A stretch of DNA of 8,245 nt from Clostridia bacterium. GTDB lineage: Bacteria > Bacillota > Clostridia > Oscillospirales > CAG-272. Both the position numbers and the translations under genes were made by a program. The stretch covers positions 1 through 8,245 of the forward strand of contig JAGAMJ010000171.1 in assembly GCA_017624795.1 (NCBI GenBank), written 5' to 3'. Of this stretch, positions 5,223-8,245 are shown one piece after another; the stretch's first letter is position 1; each line of letters begins with the position of its first letter. Below the pieces are notes generated by a model that was given only the letters and a program-made list of their open reading frames with translations, had not been told where the DNA came from and ran no database searches.

Positions 5223-5705
5223 TCAGATCGCCGTGAGAATGACGATCAACGTGATCATGTAGATCAGGATCGAAAGCCCTGTTAAGATCGAACCGATGAT
5301 AAGCCCGACCTTGCCCATGGTGCGACCGCTTTTCATTTCGGGGCACTCATAGCCAAGCGTGTTGAAGGATTTTTTTGCGTAATTGAGGGCGATGATGCCG
5401 AAAATAATCGAAAGAATATGCGAAATGAAGATAAAGACAACCGAAAGCAGCCCCATCGTGTGGCAGGACCGTGCGTTGCTGTCGGGGCCCGATTGAAAAT
5501 AGATCGGAGGACGGTAGTCGCCGTAAGGGTTGTTGTACGGATTGCCGTACGGGTTTCCGTATGGATTATTGGATTGATTGCCGTATTGATTACTGTATTG
5601 GTTGCCGTAGGGATTGCCGTATCCTTGCTGATAGTATCTGTTTTGGCTTTGCTGATTTTCCTGCTTGTGATCTTGCTGCTGATCGTTGTTTTGGTTTTGA
5701 TCCAT
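5223..5705 (-). CDS. Small membrane protein with Asn/Gln/Tyr/Gly repeat head, DUF4190-like
   Basis: A 160-residue protein in two parts. Residues 1-27 are Gln/Asn-rich. Residues 28-63 are nine degenerate tetrapeptides of the type PYGN, QYGN or PYNN. Residues 64-82 form a short linker. The C-terminal half has two hydrophobic segments (about 84-107 and 131-158) flanking a polar turn with YAKKS and GRTMGKVGL. This two-helix layout resembles DUF4190-type domains, in which a repeat- or proline-rich cytoplasmic head precedes a small membrane hairpin. No enzymatic motif is present. Function is unknown; a low-complexity head on a membrane anchor suggests assembly or surface association, but that is inference. 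ATG at 5705 has GGAGGT (5714-5719) eight bases upstream. It lies 62 bases after the isomerase-like gene with no terminator between, so read-through is possible. Confidence 0.82.
   Translation of the reverse strand: MDQNQNNDQQQDHKQENQQSQNRYYQQGYGNPYGNQYSNQYGNQSNNPYGNPYGNPYNNPYGDYRPPIYFQSGPDSNARSCHTMGLLSVVFIFISHILSIIFGIIALNYAKKSFNTLGYECPEMKSGRTMGKVGLIIGSILTGLSILIYMITLIVILTAI
5517..5624 (-). repeat. Degenerate 12-bp tandem repeat encoding (P/Q)YGN
   Basis: Nine consecutive 12-base units within the small membrane-protein gene encode GYGN, PYGN, QYSN, QYGN, QSNN, PYGN, PYGN, PYNN and PYGD. On the plus strand they appear as repeated ATTGCCGTATGG-like words. The units differ at several bases, so the array is not freshly duplicated. 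Confidence 0.8.
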
Positions 5706-5736
5706 AAAGCGCGACCTCCGTTCGTGGTTTTGTTAC

Positions 5737-5742
5737 ATTATA
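5737..5742 (-). promoter_or_regulatory. Possible -10 box for the repeat-headed membrane protein
   Basis: On the minus strand, a perfect TATAAT (5742-5737) about 32 bases before the ATG, but no recognisable -35 at 17 bases (CCGTCC). The overlapping TATACTATA is one base off the sigma-K -10 CATANNNTA. It could be an internal promoter, an alternative-sigma site, or chance in AT-rich spacer. Confidence 0.3.
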
Positions 5743-5767
5743 GTATATTCTTCGGGATCGGACGGTA

Positions 5768-6586
5768 TTAATTTCCGTCGGGATCGGGTGATTGTGAGAG
5801 CGCCGAGATGCGCTGCAAGCGGTCAAAGCAGCTCTGCGCAAACGCTTCGGGCGTCAGGTCCTGATATCGCTCACCTCGCCCGACCTCCAACGTCAGGGGA
5901 CCGCGATAGCCGTATTCGTCCAGCTTATCGACGGCGCGCTGATAGTCGACGTTGCCGTCAAAGGGAAGCAGATGCATATCGGGGCTGCCGACCTTTTCAA
6001 AATCTCTGCCAAGGTTGTCGTGAATATGTGTGCAGATCAGCCTGTGGCAGAACACATCCATCCATTGCAGGGTCTTGGTGTAGCAATGCTCGTGCCCAAG
6101 GTCGTAGCAAAAGCGCACGGTATCCAGCTTTTCATAGCGATCGGCAAAATAGGAAAGATTGCCGATGCAGCGCAGATTTTCAAACGCCAGCATCACACCC
6201 TTGTCCGCCGCGTAAAGCACGATCTCGTCAAAGCGTTGCAGTCCAAGGTCGTTGATGCCGGGGGGATACCAGCCGCTGGAAACGTGTGTAACGACGGCAG
6301 GCACACCGTACTCCGCCGCAAGATCAATGGAATGGCGCATACCCTTGTAAATGTTCAGATAGTCCATGCCTGAGATCCACATATTATTGATGCCGCCAAA
6401 GGGGGCGTGAATGGTTTCAAAGTCCATACCAAGCTCGTCCGAAAGCAAGCGCAGAGCTGCGACGGTGTTGGGATCCTGTGAGCCGGTGAAGAAGGTTTCA
6501 AAGCCCACCTCGTGCGCCATTTTCAGTTGCTCCGTCTGGGGAATGCCGCCCAGGTACCCCATATTGATGCCAAGTTTTCTTTTCAT
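5768..6586 (-). CDS. Sugar phosphate isomerase/epimerase-like TIM-barrel protein
   Basis: A 272-residue protein of the xylose isomerase-like TIM-barrel superfamily (AP endonuclease family 2 fold). The expected metal-site and active-site residues are present: His60 (ETIHAPF), His101 (VVTHVSSG), Glu136 (LAFENL), Asp162 and His165 (CYDLGHEH), His187 and His189 (CTHIHDN), Asp203 and His205 (PDMHLLPFDGNVD), and Glu234 (LTLEVG). This pattern favours a metal-dependent sugar isomerase or epimerase over a DNA repair nuclease, but the substrate cannot be read from sequence. ATG at 6586 has AAGGAG (6593-6598) six bases upstream. It begins 20 bases after the cysK stop with no terminator between, so it is probably the second gene of a cysK transcript. 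A functional link to cysteine synthesis is not obvious. Confidence 0.87.
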   Translation of the reverse strand: MKRKLGINMGYLGGIPQTEQLKMAHEVGFETFFTGSQDPNTVAALRLLSDELGMDFETIHAPFGGINNMWISGMDYLNIYKGMRHSIDLAAEYGVPAVVTHVSSGWYPPGINDLGLQRFDEIVLYAADKGVMLAFENLRCIGNLSYFADRYEKLDTVRFCYDLGHEHCYTKTLQWMDVFCHRLICTHIHDNLGRDFEKVGSPDMHLLPFDGNVDYQRAVDKLDEYGYRGPLTLEVGRGERYQDLTPEAFAQSCFDRLQRISALSQSPDPDGN

Positions 6587-6606
6587 AATGCGCTCCTTAT
6601 TTGAAA

Positions 6607-7530
6607 TTACTCGAACAGCTTGGTGGAAAGGTAGCGGTCACCCGCGTCGGGCAGCAGGGCGACGATGACCTTGCCCTTGTTCCCGGGGCGCTTTGCCAGC
6701 TCGCTTGCGGCATAGAGCGCCGCGCCCGATGAGATGCCGACCAAAAGTCCCTCGCAGCGCGAAAGCGTGCGTGCGGCGGCGTAGGATTGCTCTTCCGTAA
6801 CGGGAAGGATCTCGTCCAGAAGGGAACGGTCAAGGTTATCGGGCACGAAATTTGCGCCGATGCCCTGTATGCCGTGCGCGCCCGCAACGCCCGTTGAAAG
6901 CAGGGGCGAGGCGGCGGGCTCCACCGCAACGACTTTGAGAGAAGGGAGCTTCGATCTCAAATAGCTTGCCGTTCCGCTGATCGTGCCGCCCGTGCCGACA
7001 CCTGCGACAAGGATATCAACGTGACCGTTCGTGTCCTCAAAAATTTCAGGGCCCGTGGTGGCACGATGTGCCGCGGGGTTGGCGGGGTTATCGAATTGAG
7101 AGGGGATAAAAGCGCCCTCAATCTCGGCGGCAAGCGCATGTGCCTTTTCGATCGCACCCTTCATGCCCTCGGATCCCGGGGTCAGCACGATCTCGGCACC
7201 GTACGCGGCAAGCAGCTTCCTGCGCTCCACGCTCATGGTGTCGGGCATGGTCAAAATGACACGGTAGCCACGGGGAACACCGATGGCGGCAAGTCCGATG
7301 CCCGTGTTGCCGCTGGTCGGCTCGATGATGGCGGCACCCTTGTGCAAAAGCCCTTTTGCCTCAGCGTCTAAGATCATAGAGAGCGCCACGCGATCCTTTA
7401 TGCTGCCTGCGGGGTTGAAGCCCTCCAATTTGAGCAGCAGCTTCGCGTCTGGATTTTCTTGTTTGTTGAAACGAACCGGCTCGAACAGCGGTGTGCCGCC
7501 CACCAGCTCGGTAATACTGCGATAATACAT
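6607..7530 (-). CDS. cysK: Cysteine synthase A (O-acetylserine sulfhydrylase)
   Basis: A 307-residue PLP enzyme of fold type II, the normal CysK length. It makes L-cysteine from O-acetylserine and sulfide in the cytoplasm. The Schiff-base lysine is Lys45 in NPAGSIKDR (39-47). The substrate loop is TSGNTG (72-77), the PLP-phosphate loop is GVGTGGTISG (177-186), and GISSGAA (265-271) and PDAGDRYLST (294-303) are conserved. The HGIQGIGANFVP segment (219-230) is typical of CysK rather than cystathionine beta-synthase. CysM is a less likely alternative. ATG at 7530 is preceded by GAGGTGAT. A consensus promoter lies immediately upstream, and the leader is too short for a T-box or SAM riboswitch. 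No serine acetyltransferase (cysE) lies nearby. Confidence 0.94.
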   Translation of the reverse strand: MYYRSITELVGGTPLFEPVRFNKQENPDAKLLLKLEGFNPAGSIKDRVALSMILDAEAKGLLHKGAAIIEPTSGNTGIGLAAIGVPRGYRVILTMPDTMSVERRKLLAAYGAEIVLTPGSEGMKGAIEKAHALAAEIEGAFIPSQFDNPANPAAHRATTGPEIFEDTNGHVDILVAGVGTGGTISGTASYLRSKLPSLKVVAVEPAASPLLSTGVAGAHGIQGIGANFVPDNLDRSLLDEILPVTEEQSYAAARTLSRCEGLLVGISSGAALYAASELAKRPGNKGKVIVALLPDAGDRYLSTKLFE

Positions 7531-7548
7531 AGGATCACCTCACGTTTC

Positions 7549-7577
7549 ATTATACCCATTCTTCACGCCCGTGTCAA
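7549..7577 (-). promoter_or_regulatory. Consensus sigma-A promoter of cysK
   Basis: On the minus strand, a perfect TTGACA (7577-7572), a 17-base spacer and a perfect TATAAT (7554-7549). Transcription should start near 7542, leaving only about 12 leader bases before the ATG. The ribosome binding site GAGGTGAT therefore lies at the extreme 5' end of the mRNA. Confidence 0.85.
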
Positions 7578-7589
7578 TCCTGAAAAAGA

Positions 7590-7627
7590 AAATAGCCGAG
7601 CGCCCCGGGTCAAGGGCGTTCGGCATT
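7590..7627 (-). terminator. Terminator of rpsT (hairpin functional on both strands)
   Basis: GCCGAGCGCCC (7595-7605) pairs with GGGCGTTCGGC (7614-7624). On the minus strand it follows the rpsT stop by 19 bases and leads into TATTTTCTTTTTC. One pair is an A-C mismatch in the minus-strand RNA but a G-U wobble in plus-strand RNA. The plus-strand RNA also has a U-run (ATTTTTCTT), although no plus gene precedes it. Confidence 0.82.
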
Positions 7628-7643
7628 TTTCTTGGCAACGGGA

Positions 7644-7907
7644 TCAGCCCATTGCGTTCAGCTTCTTGGTGAACTGGCTCTTCTTGCGAGCAGCGGCATT
7701 CTTGTGCAAGATGTTGCGGGAAACAGCCATGTCAAGCTTCTTGACAGCGGCCTTGTAGGTTTCCTGTGCGAGTGCCAAGTCGCCTGCGGCAACAGCGGCC
7801 TCGTACTTCTTCATCTCGGTCTTGAGCTGGGTGCGGAACATTTTGTTCTGCAAGGTTTTTGCAGCGGTGACCTTGACGCGCTTTTTAGCACTTTTGATAT
7901 TCGGCAT
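7644..7907 (-). CDS. rpsT: 30S ribosomal protein S20
   Basis: An 87-residue, strongly basic, helical protein of the size expected for bS20 (about 85-90). The N-terminus MPNIKSAKKRVK and the C-terminal run RNILHKNAAARKKSQFTKKLN are the family hallmarks. S20 binds 16S rRNA and helps assemble the small subunit. ATG at 7907 is preceded by AAGGGGGG, a strong purine-rich site ending nine bases before the start. It is expressed alone from the promoter at 7991-8019, with a leader of about 77 bases containing a hairpin, and ends at its own terminator. In E. coli S20 represses its own translation; whether that happens here is unknown. Confidence 0.96.
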   Translation of the reverse strand: MPNIKSAKKRVKVTAAKTLQNKMFRTQLKTEMKKYEAAVAAGDLALAQETYKAAVKKLDMAVSRNILHKNAAARKKSQFTKKLNAMG

Positions 7908-7940
7908 ATCACTTTACCCCCCTTAAAAATTTTGGTTTGC

Positions 7941-7970
7941 ACGACGGCGCCTGAGAGGGTGCGCTGTCGC
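7941..7970 (-). promoter_or_regulatory. Leader hairpin of rpsT mRNA
   Basis: In the minus-strand transcript, GCGACAGCGC (7970-7961) pairs with GCGCCGTCGT (7950-7941), with one mismatch and one G-U pair, around the loop ACCCTCTCAG. It lies inside the predicted leader, about 17 bases ahead of the ribosome binding site, and has no U-run, so it is not a terminator. A role in S20 autoregulation or mRNA stability is possible but unproven. Confidence 0.5.
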
Positions 7971-7990
7971 AATCGTCCATACAGTTAAGT

Positions 7991-8019
7991 ATTGTAACAC
8001 ATTTGAAGACAAAAAGCAA
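7991..8019 (-). promoter_or_regulatory. Sigma-A promoter of rpsT
   Basis: On the minus strand, TTGCTT (8019-8014), a 17-base spacer and TACAAT (7996-7991). The start is expected near 7984. The sequence TGTTACAATA around the -10 is identical to that of the cyclophilin promoter at 3873-3901. The A/T tracts at 8022-8050 lie directly upstream and could serve as an UP element. Confidence 0.7.
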
Positions 8020-8029
8020 GTGTTTTTTG

Positions 8030-8087
8030 AAAAAAATTAAAAAAATTTTTCTTGTCTTGGCAAAAAAATGAAAAAAAGATGAAAAAA
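8030..8087 (+). promoter_or_regulatory. Phased A-tracts (UP-element or bend) between divergent promoters
   Basis: Runs of six or seven A start at 8030, 8039, 8062, 8071 and 8082, at intervals near one or two helical turns (9, 23, 9 and 11 bases). They lie just upstream of the consensus plus-strand promoter and behind the rpsT promoter. Such tracts usually bend DNA and contact the RNA polymerase alpha subunit. Confidence 0.55.
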
Positions 8088-8091
8088 CCCC

Positions 8092-8120
8092 TTGACAAGC
8101 GCATCGGACTTTGCTATAAT
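8092..8120 (+). promoter_or_regulatory. Fully consensus extended -10 promoter firing rightward
   Basis: TTGACA (8092-8097), a 17-base spacer and TATAAT (8115-8120), with TG at 8112-8113. The start is expected near 8127. A second TATAAT at 8133-8138 could start transcripts near 8145, with a weak TTTGCT as its -35. Confidence 0.85.
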
Positions 8121-8146
8121 ATTAAACTGCATTATAATTGCAAATT

Positions 8147-8245
8147 ATGCCTTTTTTTAGGTCGTTTGCAAGACTTTGTACCGATATTATTTATAGCAAA
8201 TATGTCGGTCGCAACCCCGGTCCTGACGTCGACGGGCGGCAGGGC
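8147..8245 (+). CDS. Start of an open reading frame, partial; possible PlsC-like acyltransferase
   Basis: An ATG at 8147 opens a frame of 33 codons with no stop before the window edge. The first residues, MPFFRSFARLCTDIIYSKY, then VGRNPGPDVDGRQG, loosely resemble the N-terminus of 1-acylglycerol-3-phosphate acyltransferases: a short hydrophobic/basic stretch, then V.G..N.P...G before the NHxSxxD motif. That motif would lie just beyond the window and cannot be checked. GC-rich codons later in the segment support coding. No Shine-Dalgarno is visible. The frame is closed at 8135-8137, with TTG at 8138 the only other start. The strong promoter 20-30 bases upstream suggests a real, well-expressed gene. 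Alternatively the transcript is a longer leader for a gene outside the window. Confidence 0.45.
   Translation, partial: MPFFRSFARLCTDIIYSKYVGRNPGPDVDGRQG

Noticed and set aside
5517..5624. Regularly repeated 12-base words, considered as a CRISPR or iteron array.
   Set aside because: Units are contiguous without spacers, stay in frame and encode a tetrapeptide repeat, so they are a protein-coding repeat.
8203..8217. TGTCGGTCG-x-AA-x-CC occurs both here and at 11-25, encoding VGRNP in both frames.
   Set aside because: A 13-of-15 base match with no extension on either side; most likely chance. The two frames are not continuous if the window ends are joined, so it is not evidence of a circular element.
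8231..8239. GACGGGCGG resembles the reverse complement of the conserved 3' region of 16S rRNA.
   Set aside because: Only nine bases match; the flanks (GTC before, CAGGGC after) do not fit rRNA, and the stretch reads well as codons of the open frame from 8147.
8211..8245. TCGACGGG near the right edge recalls the 5' end of tmRNA.
   Set aside because: The preceding GGGG..GTAACGG part is missing, and the predicted transcription start is about 85-100 bases upstream.

Overview
The window looks like chromosome from an endospore-forming member of the Clostridia (Bacillota). The main evidence is a complete spoIIAA-spoIIAB-sigF operon. Supporting evidence is AAGGAGG-type ribosome binding sites, sigma-A promoters close to TTGACA/TATAAT, intrinsic terminators after nearly every transcription unit, and a lipoprotein cyclophilin. 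Coding DNA is moderately GC-rich and the intergenic DNA is AT-rich. I see no insertion sequence, phage gene, CRISPR array, tRNA or rRNA; this is ordinary core genome, with the interesting material in the control regions.

Left part, plus strand (1-3012): the possible tail of an unidentified gene, a double zinc-ribbon protein with its terminator, an RlmA-type 23S rRNA guanine methyltransferase with its own promoter and terminator, then the spoIIA operon. That operon encodes SpoIIAA (anti-anti-sigma), SpoIIAB (anti-sigma kinase) and sigma-F. Together they form the partner switch that activates sigma-F in the forespore after asymmetric division.

Middle (3013-5222): sigma-F converges on a minus-strand cyclophilin lipoprotein across a terminator hairpin. 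A divergent control region of about 300 bases follows. It has tandem sigma-A promoters for the cyclophilin on the left and, on the right, a site resembling a mother-cell sigma-E promoter. That site lies before an AI-2E-superfamily membrane protein resembling the sporulation protein YtvI, so this gene may be sporulation-controlled like its neighbours. A perfect 14-bp bidirectional hairpin ends the block.

Right part, minus strand (5223-7984): reading leftward in transcription order, rpsT (ribosomal protein S20) with a structured leader; cysK (cysteine synthase) from a consensus promoter with a very short leader; a sugar-phosphate-isomerase-like TIM-barrel protein 20 bases downstream of cysK, probably co-transcribed; and a small membrane protein with an Asn/Gln/Tyr/Gly tetrapeptide-repeat head.

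Right edge (8028-8245): regularly spaced A-tracts lead to a fully consensus extended -10 promoter firing rightward. An open frame starts 20 bases after the expected transcription start, has no visible Shine-Dalgarno sequence and runs off the window. Its first 33 residues loosely resemble the N-terminus of a PlsC-type acyltransferase. I found no clearly new multi-gene system. The best leads are the putative sigma-E promoter, the rpsT leader hairpin, the SD-less gene at the right edge, and the repeat-headed membrane protein.
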